Below, in pieces: positions 1 through 6,540 of a stretch of 23,953 nt of DNA. Every line of letters starts with the position of its first letter. The stretch's first letter is position 1. A program made the translations under genes and the position numbers. The notes below the pieces were generated by a model. That model ran no database searches. It was not told the origin of the DNA and saw only the letters and a program-made list of their open reading frames with translations. Source of the DNA: B3-G11 sp039714175 (GTDB lineage: Bacteria > Actinomycetota > Acidimicrobiia > Spongiisociales > UBA5794); NCBI GenBank assembly GCA_039714175.1, contig JBDLJV010000013.1:1-23953 (forward strand), in the 5' to 3' direction.

Positions 1-1
1 C

Positions 2-253
2 GTCGTTCTCCAGGCAGGTGCCGATCGTGGCGCTGAGGAGATCGAGGCGGAGCTCATAGCAATGGTGCGGGAGCGAATCGGTCCGGTGGCTGCGTTCAAA
101 CGGGCGATAGTTGTCGATCGTCTCCCGAAGACGCGTTCGGGGAAGATCCTCCGCGGCACGATGCGTAAGATCGCCGACGGACGGGAGTGGAAGATGCCCG
201 CGACCATCGACGACCCGGCCATCCTCGAAGAGATCGCCAAAGCCCTCCGCTAA
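2..253 (+). CDS. prpE: Propionyl/acetyl-CoA synthetase, C-terminal end (partial)
   Basis: This is the 3' end of an AMP-forming acyl-CoA synthetase; the reading frame is open from base 2, so the gene starts upstream of the window. About 83 residues are visible. They contain the conserved motif PKTRSGKILRGTM, whose SGK lysine is the catalytic lysine of the adenylation half-reaction and a known acetylation target in this family. The tail continues with an ATIDDPAILEEI segment typical of PrpE-like propionyl-CoA synthetases and some acetyl-CoA synthetases. The enzyme activates a short-chain acid with ATP and CoA in the cytoplasm. Distinguishing propionate from acetate needs the missing N-terminal part. 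The gene is followed by a repeat-rich gap. Confidence 0.85.
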   Translation, partial: VVLQAGADRGAEEIEAELIAMVRERIGPVAAFKRAIVVDRLPKTRSGKILRGTMRKIADGREWKMPATIDDPAILEEIAKALR

Positions 254-258
254 AGACG

Positions 259-443
259 GTCCCCCCCTTGTGGGAGGACCGTGAAGAGAGCACAGAAGGG
301 TTCCCCCTTGATGGGGGGACGGCAGAGCGGAGCGATGCAGGGGGGTGATGCTGACACCTGACACCTGATCTCCCTGACACCTGATCTCCTCTGCATCCCC
401 CTCCTGGCTCGCAGGCTCGCCTGTCCTCCCACAAGGGGAGGAC
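259..443. repeat. Three related 21-bp palindromes (terminator-like hairpins)
   Basis: Three 21-bp imperfect palindromes lie at 259-279, 300-320 and 423-443. Each has the form GTCCnCCC, a 4-5 nt loop, then GGGnGGAC. The copies at 259-279 and 423-443 are reverse complements of each other with about one mismatch, so the pair could also form one long cruciform. The first hairpin lies just after the acyl-CoA synthetase stop codon and may terminate its transcript. A fourth hairpin of the same type is at 1004-1023. I see no coding capacity in 254-544. Confidence 0.6.
352..390. repeat. Short tandem repeat based on GACACCT / GATCTCC
   Basis: GACACCT occurs twice in tandem at 353-366, followed by GATCTCC. 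The 14-mer GACACCTGATCTCC then recurs at 376-389. The unit is 7 bp, as in the other intergenic arrays of this window, with one 2-nt slip. It lies between the second and third palindromes. No function is evident. Confidence 0.5.
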
Positions 444-544
444 GTTCTGAGGTGCATGTTGACTCCCGAAACATTCTTTGAAAAACTCGGAACCTCTCGG
501 ACCACTTCTTCCGTCGAACCGTCGACCTTCAGAAAGGGGAGAGA

Positions 545-991
545 ATGAAGTACCGAATTCTTCTTGTGGTCGCAGTCGCCCTAGTGGCAGCCGCGTGTGC
601 ATCAGGGGGAGACGTATCCAATGATGCTGCAACGAGTGGGCTTGTCGTGACAGACGATCCCAACCCCGCGGCAGACGATGGCGACAGCCTCGTCGACGGT
701 GACGGCATACCAGTGCAGGTTGCCTATGCGACGGCCCATCTCGCGGAGCACCTTGGTGTGTCGGAAGACGTAATCGACTGGGTGTCGTTCGACGAGGTGA
801 CGTGGTCCAATGGGGCGATCGGGTGCCCGGAAGAGGGTATGGCGTACACGGAAGCGCTCGTCGACGGATCGTTGACAGTCTTCGAGGTCGACGGAGCCGA
901 GTACCGGTACCACGCAGAAACCGGGACCGACCCGTTCCTGTGTCTCACGCCCGTCGACCCGCTGCCAGACGCAGCGACCAAGGATCTCTAG
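545..991 (+). CDS. Small secreted lipoprotein of unknown function
   Basis: A 148-residue protein with a lipoprotein signal: basic start, hydrophobic core to about residue 17, lipobox LVAAAC with Cys18 as the predicted lipidated residue. An acidic, Gly/Asp-rich spacer follows (about 19-55). The compact C-terminal domain (about 58-140) has the motif WSNGAIGCPEEGMAYTEA and then a YRYH segment and a second Cys (FLCL). This W-x-G-x-x-GCP-x-x-GM-x-Y pattern recalls a family of small exported proteins without assigned function. The two domain cysteines may form a disulfide. A good ribosome site (GGGGAG) sits five bases before the ATG. The gene is convergent with the exchanger gene and shares a hairpin with it. 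Confidence 0.75.
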   Translation: MKYRILLVVAVALVAAACASGGDVSNDAATSGLVVTDDPNPAADDGDSLVDGDGIPVQVAYATAHLAEHLGVSEDVIDWVSFDEVTWSNGAIGCPEEGMAYTEALVDGSLTVFEVDGAEYRYHAETGTDPFLCLTPVDPLPDAATKDL

Positions 992-1003
992 GCCGTTCTG
1001 AGG

Positions 1004-1023
1004 GTCCCCCGACCCAGGGGGAC
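1004..1023. terminator. Bidirectional hairpin between convergent genes
   Basis: GTCCCCC (1004-1010), a six-base loop and GGGGGAC (1017-1023) form a perfect 7-bp GC-rich stem. It lies in the 34-bp gap between the lipoprotein stop and the exchanger stop. There is no T-run on either side, so termination efficiency is uncertain. It resembles the palindromes at 259-443 and shares the preceding GTTCTGAGG string with the sequence just after 443. Confidence 0.55.
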
Positions 1024-1025
1024 GC

Positions 1026-1988
1026 CTACGCGACCAACCACAGCAGGTAGAACCCGACATAGAGCAGGATCAGCACGCCTCCGCTCATCCAATCGTGGCG
1101 TCGGCGAATGCTCAGCAGAGCGACAACCACGGCGATGACTGCGGCGGCCGCAAGAGAGCCTGTAACGACCAGCCGTGTCGAAACAGCGATGGGCGCAATG
1201 AGTGGACCGGCCGCGATAGAAAGCGTCGAGTCCGCAAAGCTCGAGCCGAGCGCGTCGCCGATTGCTAGATCGTGCTGACCTTGTCTGATTGCACTCAGGC
1301 CGACGCCAAGCTCGGGAAGCGACGTTCCGATTGATGCAACGAAGAATGCGATGAGGTATTCGGGTGTCGAGAGTACCTCGGCGATCCGGGTCAGGCCCCA
1401 CACAGCGGAGGATGCACCGAGGATGACAACCCCCAGCGCTCCGGCCAGCATCCCGAATTGCCTGGGCCGGAGAGTGGCAGCCACAGGGAGGGCGGGTTCG
1501 CCTGAGCGGGGTAGTTTGAGCCATGCGAGCGCACTGCCAGCAAGCCACGCCGCAATGAGGAGTAGGGCATCGGCTCGGCTCAGCGTGCCGTCTGCCATGA
1601 GGAACGCCCCGAAGACGAGCGCACCGACTGTTGCCGCTCCGATGGTCGTAATGCGCTTTCGTCCGCATACGAACGCACCACCCAGAATCGGCAGGAGCCC
1701 AAGTACCAGCGTTGTCTGGGTTGCCGCAGATCCGACGGAGTCACCAACGTTGACGTCCCCGTGTCCGGATACTGATGCGATGATCGAATTGGCGATCTCA
1801 GGGAGGTCGGTACCGATCGACAGGAGCGTGATCCCGATCACGAACGGAGGGATGCGAGTACCTGCTGCGATCTGAACAGCACTGGCTACTGCTCGCCGGC
1901 TCGCAAATACCGTCACGGTGAAGCCTCCGGCGACTGCGAAGGCAGCGACAAGTAGAGCCAACTCCGGGCGGTCGAGCACGCCATCCAT
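1026..1988 (-). CDS. Sodium/calcium exchanger-like (CaCA family) cation antiporter
   Basis: A 320-residue membrane protein with about ten hydrophobic segments and the two alpha-repeats of the CaCA superfamily. Alpha-1 is around residues 52-92 (GTDLPE, then GDSVGS). Alpha-2 is around 215-255 (GTSLPE, then GDALGS). The two acidic E residues (64 and 226) expected for cation binding are present. In canonical members the second half-motif reads GN-x-x-GSN; here both repeats have GD and lack the final Asn, so ion preference may differ from Ca2+/Na+. I place the start at 1988 because the hydrophobic N-terminus begins there. A longer reading to 2156 adds a non-membrane, low-quality extension that crosses the start of the divergent gene. 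Confidence 0.85.
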   Translation of the reverse strand: MDGVLDRPELALLVAAFAVAGGFTVTVFASRRAVASAVQIAAGTRIPPFVIGITLLSIGTDLPEIANSIIASVSGHGDVNVGDSVGSAATQTTLVLGLLPILGGAFVCGRKRITTIGAATVGALVFGAFLMADGTLSRADALLLIAAWLAGSALAWLKLPRSGEPALPVAATLRPRQFGMLAGALGVVILGASSAVWGLTRIAEVLSTPEYLIAFFVASIGTSLPELGVGLSAIRQGQHDLAIGDALGSSFADSTLSIAAGPLIAPIAVSTRLVVTGSLAAAAVIAVVVALLSIRRRHDWMSGGVLILLYVGFYLLWLVA

Positions 1989-2096
1989 GATTCGATTATC
2001 TCGCTCTCCCGGCTCGGTGACCAGCCGCTCACTGCAGAGACTCCCAATGCTGCCGAGTATCGTGCTGCGGACACAACACGCTCGAAAGGACGTCGT

Positions 2097-3302
2097 ATGA
2101 CCAGCGAGTCGATGCAATCCATGGCCACGGAAGCGATCCACGCCGGAGAGATCCACGATTCATCCGGGGCGCACATCGCACCGATCTACCAGACATCGAC
2201 GTTCACTTTTGCCGGCATGGACGATGTGGAGGCTTGGGCGGCAGACGAGAGCGACCCGTATGTTTACTCGCGCGGCGGGAACCCAGCTCGCGATGCACTT
2301 GCGGCAAAGATCGCGGCACTCGAAGGATTCGATCTGGCCGACGAGCAGGTCTCGGCGGAGATCTTCGGTTCCGGCATGGCAGCGATCAACGCGACACTCA
2401 TGGGGCTGGCGAAGGCAGGCGATCACATTGTTGCCCAGCAGGTCCTGTACGGAACAGCGGATCATCTCATCACCGATGTACTCCCCGAATATGGCGTCAC
2501 GAACTCCCGCATCCCGCTTCTCGACATGGATCGCCTCGAGCAAGAGCTGAGTCTGAGACCCGAGACAACCGTTGTGTATCTCGAAACACCTGCGAACCCG
2601 ACCATGGCTGTTGTCGACATCGCTGCAGTTGCAGAGGTTGCCCACGCCCATGGGGCCTCTGTCGTGGCAGACAACACTTTCGCCACACCCGTCCTGCAGC
2701 GACCGCTCGGTCTCGGAGCGGACGTTGTCGTCCACAGCACAACCAAGTACATCAACGGACACGGCACGGTTGTTGGTGGTGCCGCGGTGAGTCGGGACTC
2801 GGACGTCATGGCAGACCGGATCAAGCCGTTGATCCGGTCGATGGGAGGGATTCCGGGCCCATTCGACTGCTGGCTCACGAATCTGGGACTGAAGACCCTT
2901 CCATTGCGGATGCGTCAGCACTGTGCAAATGCAGTGGAGGTTGCAGAGTTCCTCGAAGGTCACACGTCCGTTGTCGACGTGCGCTATCCAGGTCTCGCCA
3001 GTCATCCACAGCACGAGTTGGCGAAACGACAGATGGACGGGTTCGGCGCGATGATCGCCTTCGATCTCGGCAGCTATGACGCTGCTGCCCGGTTCCTCGA
3101 TCGCATCGAGCTCGCGGCGCTAGCCGTGAGTCTCGGGAATCTGGACACGCTGATCGAACACCCGGCGTCGATGACACATCGGGTGGTTGATCCCACCGAA
3201 CGCCAGCGGTCAGGTATCTCGGATGGCTTGATACGGATGTCCGTTGGACTCGAATCTGTCGGGGACATCATCGACGATCTCAACCGGGCACTCGGGGAAT
3301 AG
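2097..3302 (+). CDS. Methionine gamma-lyase / cystathionine gamma-synthase-like PLP enzyme
   Basis: A 401-residue member of the Cys/Met metabolism PLP-dependent family (fold type I). The PLP Schiff-base lysine is in HSTTKYINGHG (Lys217). YSRGGNPARDALAAKIAALEG and the C-terminal HPASMTHRVVD and SVGLES motifs match the family. The middle and C-terminal parts (MRQHCANA, YPGLASHPQ, GAMIAFDL) resemble methionine gamma-lyase most closely. However, the residue after YG at 118-119 is Thr120, where methionine gamma-lyases carry their characteristic Cys. The reaction could therefore be cystathionine gamma-synthase, cystathionine gamma-lyase or another C-gamma elimination or replacement. The ATG follows AAAGGA by a few bases. 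The gene is divergent from the exchanger and has no partner gene on its strand. Confidence 0.88.
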   Translation: MTSESMQSMATEAIHAGEIHDSSGAHIAPIYQTSTFTFAGMDDVEAWAADESDPYVYSRGGNPARDALAAKIAALEGFDLADEQVSAEIFGSGMAAINATLMGLAKAGDHIVAQQVLYGTADHLITDVLPEYGVTNSRIPLLDMDRLEQELSLRPETTVVYLETPANPTMAVVDIAAVAEVAHAHGASVVADNTFATPVLQRPLGLGADVVVHSTTKYINGHGTVVGGAAVSRDSDVMADRIKPLIRSMGGIPGPFDCWLTNLGLKTLPLRMRQHCANAVEVAEFLEGHTSVVDVRYPGLASHPQHELAKRQMDGFGAMIAFDLGSYDAAARFLDRIELAALAVSLGNLDTLIEHPASMTHRVVDPTERQRSGISDGLIRMSVGLESVGDIIDDLNRALGE

Positions 3303-3370
3303 ATCACAAGTAGGTGCCATCGAATCGATTTGACCACTATATTTCATGTCGCTTAGGAACTCTCTCATCC

Positions 3371-3400
3371 GATTGGCCAGCTGGGAATGACCAGCCAATC
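3371..3400 (+). other. Stem-loop upstream of the RRM protein gene
   Basis: GATTGGC (3371-3377) pairs with GCCAATC (3394-3400), and an inner TGG/CCA or alternative GCTGG/CCAGC pairing closes a GAATGA loop. A T-run follows at 3412-3416, about 12 bases later. It may act as the terminator of the upstream PLP-enzyme gene or as a structured 5' leader of the RRM gene; I cannot decide. The gap 3303-3480 also holds TATATT at 3338-3343, a possible -10 box without a good -35. Confidence 0.4.
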
Positions 3401-3480
3401 ATGTCGGCGCTGTTTTTGGTTCGAAGCGCAAGATAGGCGCAGGTATGCGTCATGACTATTGGCGAATGGAGCCAAATCAG

Positions 3481-3762
3481 ATGAAGAAGCTTTACGTGGG
3501 GAATCTCCCCTGGAGCGTCGATGAAGCCGAGCTCGAGCGCATGCTCGCTGAGTACGGGACCGTCGAGTCAGCAGCCCTGATTCTCGATCGTGAGACCGGC
3601 CGTTCACGCGGTTTTGGTTTCGTCGAACTTGATGACGAAGGTGCCGACAAGGCCATCGAAGAGCTCAACGGCAAGGACATGGGCGGTCGCGCCCTCCGTG
3701 TCAACGAAGCCCAGGACAAGCCACGTCGCTCCGGCGGCGGAGGCGGCGGCGGTCGCTGGTAA
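3481..3762 (+). CDS. Small glycine-rich RRM RNA-binding protein
   Basis: A 93-residue protein that is essentially one RNA recognition motif plus a short Gly-rich tail. RNP2 is LYVGNL (4-9) and RNP1 is RGFGFVEL (43-50), each with the aromatic RNA-stacking residues. The domain ends at about residue 78 and the tail is RRSGGGGGGGRW. Proteins of this type in bacteria bind single-stranded RNA and are often cold-induced. I choose the ATG at 3481 because GGAG lies nine bases upstream and family members begin with KKLYVGNLPW. In-frame starts at 3445 and 3466 would add up to 12 non-conserved residues. The gene faces the DEAD-box helicase, which carries a related RRM. Confidence 0.92.
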   Translation: MKKLYVGNLPWSVDEAELERMLAEYGTVESAALILDRETGRSRGFGFVELDDEGADKAIEELNGKDMGGRALRVNEAQDKPRRSGGGGGGGRW

Positions 3763-3765
3763 CAG

Positions 3766-3829
3766 CAGTCGTCAAACTTGAAATGAGAAGAGGGCCCCAT
3801 CCGGGGCCCTCTTCTTCGTTTGACGACTG
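3766..3829. terminator. Strong bidirectional terminator nested in an outer inverted repeat
   Basis: A perfect 12-bp stem (3787-3798 with 3803-3814) closes a four-base loop and is followed by TTCGTTT on the plus strand. It separates the RRM gene from the convergent helicase gene. A second perfect 12-bp inverted repeat, CAGTCGTCAAAC (3766-3777) and GTTTGACGACTG (3818-3829), encloses it. The whole 64-bp block can fold as a long interrupted stem. Confidence 0.85.
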
Positions 3830-3831
3830 CC

Positions 3832-3859
3832 GATGTCCGATGTCGGATGTCGGATGTCG
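3832..3859. repeat. Tandem 7-bp repeat, GATGTCG type, next to the helicase stop
   Basis: Four tandem heptamers (one GATGTCC, three GATGTCG) fill 3832-3859. The helicase stop codon occupies 3861-3863, one base away. This is one of several heptamer arrays in the window. Confidence 0.75.
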
Positions 3860-3860
3860 T

Positions 3861-5381
3861 CTACTTTCTCTTTGCTCGCGGGGCCGCTAGTTGCACTGCG
3901 AGAGCACGACCACCGAGTTTGGATCCGTTGAGCGCTCGCTCTGCTTTGCGGGCGTCCGCATGGGGCATGTCAACGAAACCGAATCCCTTGGAGCGACCAC
4001 GGTTGTCGATGATCACCGTTGCCTGTTTGACGTTGCCGTAGGGGCTGAAGAGCACGCGGATGTCGTCATCGGTGACACCCCACGGCAGATTTGAGACGTG
4101 GAGACTCTGTGTGCCGTCCGGAGTCGGCTTCCGTTTCTGGGTCACGCGAGGCACCGGGTGACCGTTGACGTTCTTGATCGGTTCGGGCGTCTTCTTCTGG
4201 CTCTTCTTGCTTTTCTGATGCTTCTGTTTCGTCGGACGGGGTTCCTCGCGCCTCGTGCGCTCAGCGTTACCGGGACTCCGCTTCTCGATCGGGTGACGCA
4301 GATCAAGCTGATCCTGGATGCGGCGTACAGCCCGTTTCTGGCCTCCTGTCACGAGACTGATGACGGTTCCCGAAGCGCCAGCCCTCGCTGTGCGTCCTGA
4401 CCGGTGGACGTAGTCCTTGTGGTCGGCAGGAGGGTCGTAGTGGACAACTGAAGCAACAGCGTCGATGTGTATGCCACGTGCCGCAACATCGGTGGCAACA
4501 AGTGCCTGGGCATCGCCCTTGGCGAAGGACTGCAACGCTCTGCGTCTCTGATTCTGCGAACGGCCACCGTGCATCGCTACCGCTCCGACGCCTTCACGTG
4601 AGAGCTGCTTGGCGAGTCTGTCTGCACCGTGTCGGGTCCGGGTGAACACGATCGACCGATCTGCCATGTCGATGATGTTGGCGGTGTGGCGCACCTTGTC
4701 GTTCTGGTCCACGAGCCAGAAGTGATGCTCTGCATCGATCTCCTCGGACTCGACTGTTCCCGCTTCGTGGCGAACCGGATCGTTCTGGTATTCGCGGATG
4801 AGAACGGCTACATCGCCGTCGAGCGTTGCCGAGAACAGCAGAGTCTGACGGTCCTTCGATGTCTGGTTCAGGATGCGACGTACATCCGGGAGGAAACCCA
4901 TGTCGGCCATGCGGTCTGCCTCGTCGATGGCGACGATCTCCACTTCTGAGAGATCGACGGAGCCCTGTTCGATGAGATCTTCGAGGCGCCCCGGAGTAGC
5001 GACGAGGACGTCGACGCCTCTGCGCATCCAGTCCTTCTGCGCCTGGTAACGGACACCACCGTAGATGGCGAACACCTGGCGGCGCATCGCCTTGCCGAAT
5101 GGTGCAAGGTCGCGTCGGATCTGCTCGGCGAGTTCACGTGTCGGAGCGAGGATGAGTGATGTTGGGCGGTTCGGCTGCGCCTGTGCGACCGTCGCAAGGA
5201 TCGGAAGCCCGAACGCAAGCGTCTTGCCTGAGCCCGTAGGAGCGCGGCCTGCAACGTCCCTGCCGTCTGCGGCATCCTGGATCGTGGCCGCTTGGATCGG
5301 GAACGGTTCGGTGAAGCCCTGCTTGGTGAGGGTCGTGACAAGGGCGTTGGGCAGCCCGAGGTCAGCAAAAGTCGTGGTCAT
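3861..5381 (-). CDS. DEAD-box RNA helicase with C-terminal RRM domain
   Basis: A 506-residue ATP-dependent RNA helicase. Visible motifs are the Q-motif region FTEPFPIQ (23-30), Walker A APTGSGKT (47-54), PTRELAEQ, TPGR, DEAD (153-156), SAT (184-186), ARGIHID and HRSGRTARAG (326-335). A Lys-rich linker follows (about 375-420). An RRM then occupies about residues 426-498, with RNP2 LHVSNL and RNP1 KGFGFVDM. This is a canonical eukaryote-like RRM sequence, not an obvious DbpA-type tail, and it resembles the adjacent stand-alone RRM protein. The likely role is RNA remodelling in ribosome assembly, mRNA decay or cold adaptation. The start at 5381 has AGGA seven bases upstream. The frame stays open upstream to 5912, but that part overlaps the preceding permease gene and lacks conserved sequence. 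Confidence 0.93.
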   Translation of the reverse strand: MTTTFADLGLPNALVTTLTKQGFTEPFPIQAATIQDAADGRDVAGRAPTGSGKTLAFGLPILATVAQAQPNRPTSLILAPTRELAEQIRRDLAPFGKAMRRQVFAIYGGVRYQAQKDWMRRGVDVLVATPGRLEDLIEQGSVDLSEVEIVAIDEADRMADMGFLPDVRRILNQTSKDRQTLLFSATLDGDVAVLIREYQNDPVRHEAGTVESEEIDAEHHFWLVDQNDKVRHTANIIDMADRSIVFTRTRHGADRLAKQLSREGVGAVAMHGGRSQNQRRRALQSFAKGDAQALVATDVAARGIHIDAVASVVHYDPPADHKDYVHRSGRTARAGASGTVISLVTGGQKRAVRRIQDQLDLRHPIEKRSPGNAERTRREEPRPTKQKHQKSKKSQKKTPEPIKNVNGHPVPRVTQKRKPTPDGTQSLHVSNLPWGVTDDDIRVLFSPYGNVKQATVIIDNRGRSKGFGFVDMPHADARKAERALNGSKLGGRALAVQLAAPRAKRK

Positions 5382-5596
5382 GATGATTCCTAGCCCGTAG
5401 TGGTTGTTGGTTTGCCTTCTCGCTCGCGACCCTCGGCCCTTGCCGTGAGGTATGAGTCGGGTGGAAGAGGCACTCCAGCCGGGTGAGAATCCGTGCCATT
5501 GATCACCGGGGTAGCGCCTGTCGATGAGAATCGTGCGCTGGCCTCCGCCCGGTGCGGCTCGGGAAAGGTAGCAGGATGCTGCCCTACTCGTGAGGT
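5382..5596 (-). other. Long structured leader/intergenic region upstream of the helicase gene
   Basis: The 215-bp gap between the permease stop and the helicase start can form several hairpins on the minus strand. GTAG-GCAG pairs with CTGC-TAC around 5567-5587. AGCGC pairs with GCGCT around 5513-5540. GGCAC pairs with GTGCC around 5469-5500. The first could end the transporter transcript; the rest could form a 5' leader. I could not match any known riboswitch class on either strand. Confidence 0.35.
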
Positions 5597-6538
5597 TTAC
5601 TCGCGTTCGAAGACCTGGCCGAGCCCTGCCGGCGCTTCGGAACCGAGCAGGTTCCTCATCCTGGGGAACCGATCGCCGAGTGTTCGGAACCAATCGGAGT
5701 AGACGAACGCCAGGGCGAGGATCATGAGGGGGAACGGTGCAACGGGGAGCACCTGTGCCACACCGGGGAAGACGTCCTGGAGTTGGAAGGCCAACACTTG
5801 AAGTGCTCCGAACATGTAGGCACCGAGCGCAACGCGGAGGGGATGCCAGCCACCGAAGATCACCATCGCAAGCGCGATCCAGCCGAGGTTGAGTGTCAGG
5901 GTCTCCCGCCAACCGAGCTTCACATCAAGTGAATACGCGGCCCCGGCGATGCCGACCATGGCGCCTCCGAGCACCGTGTACCAGAAGCGCAATTTGTTGA
6001 CGGCGATCCCTCTCGCAAAGGCTGCTTCCGGCCGTTCCCCGATTGCCTGCAGATTCAGTCCAGGGCGGGTGCGGTAGAAGAACCACCACGTCGCACCGAT
6101 GGCGATGAAGCTGGCGTACACGACCAGGTTCTGGTCGAACAGGACCTTGCCGAAGAAGGGGATCTCGGAGAGGATCGGAATCTTCAGCGGGGGAACCCTC
6201 GGGCCACGTTCGCCGACGAACGGATCGCCGAGGAAGGCAGCCAGGTCTATGGCGAGCAACGTAAGGACGAATCCCACGGCGATCTGGTTCAGCTTGAGCC
6301 CGATGCTCGAGTAGGCGATGATCGCTGCAATGGCTGCGCCGACGATCGCTGCTGCAACGAACCCGACCAGGGCGTGGCCAACCCAGAACGCAACGGCGAA
6401 TGCGGTCATCGCAGACAGCCTGATGCTGCCTTCGAGGGAGAGGTTGATGACGCCGGACTTCTCTGTGATCGTCTCACCCATGGACGCGATGATCAGGGGA
6501 GCGGCGGCGGCAACGATGGAGTTGAACGTGGCTTCCAT
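5597..6538 (-). CDS. ABC transporter permease, nucleoside/BMP type (second permease)
   Basis: A 313-residue polytopic inner-membrane protein of the branched-chain amino acid/sugar permease class, as in B. subtilis NupQ. It contains the segment ETITEKSGVINLSLEGSIRL near the N-terminus, typical of this permease subfamily. About eight to ten hydrophobic segments are present. With the neighbouring permease it should form the membrane channel for nucleosides or related compounds. I use the ATG at 6538: GAGGAG lies about eight bases upstream, and it begins two bases after the stop of the preceding permease. A start at 6592 would overlap that gene. Confidence 0.88.
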   Translation of the reverse strand: MEATFNSIVAAAAPLIIASMGETITEKSGVINLSLEGSIRLSAMTAFAVAFWVGHALVGFVAAAIVGAAIAAIIAYSSIGLKLNQIAVGFVLTLLAIDLAAFLGDPFVGERGPRVPPLKIPILSEIPFFGKVLFDQNLVVYASFIAIGATWWFFYRTRPGLNLQAIGERPEAAFARGIAVNKLRFWYTVLGGAMVGIAGAAYSLDVKLGWRETLTLNLGWIALAMVIFGGWHPLRVALGAYMFGALQVLAFQLQDVFPGVAQVLPVAPFPLMILALAFVYSDWFRTLGDRFPRMRNLLGSEAPAGLGQVFERE

Positions 6539-6540
6539 GC

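Noticed and set aside
1918..2100. Plus-strand 60-codon frame ending in an ATGA overlap with the PLP enzyme start
   Set aside because: It is antisense to the exchanger N-terminus with low-complexity Ser/Arg content; the overlap is probably chance.
2160..3014. Minus-strand frame of 284 codons opposite the PLP enzyme gene
   Set aside because: It is antisense to a clear enzyme gene, has no recognisable domain and has shadow-frame composition.
5440..5580. Cobalamin, FMN or TPP riboswitch, prompted by a GGTGAGAATCC string
   Set aside because: The string is on the plus strand, the rest of each consensus is missing, and no plus-strand gene follows.
5382..5912. N-terminal extension of the DEAD-box helicase by about 177 residues
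   Set aside because: The frame is open but Arg/Pro-rich, overlaps the permease gene antisense, and the helicase fold starts at 5381 with a proper ribosome site.
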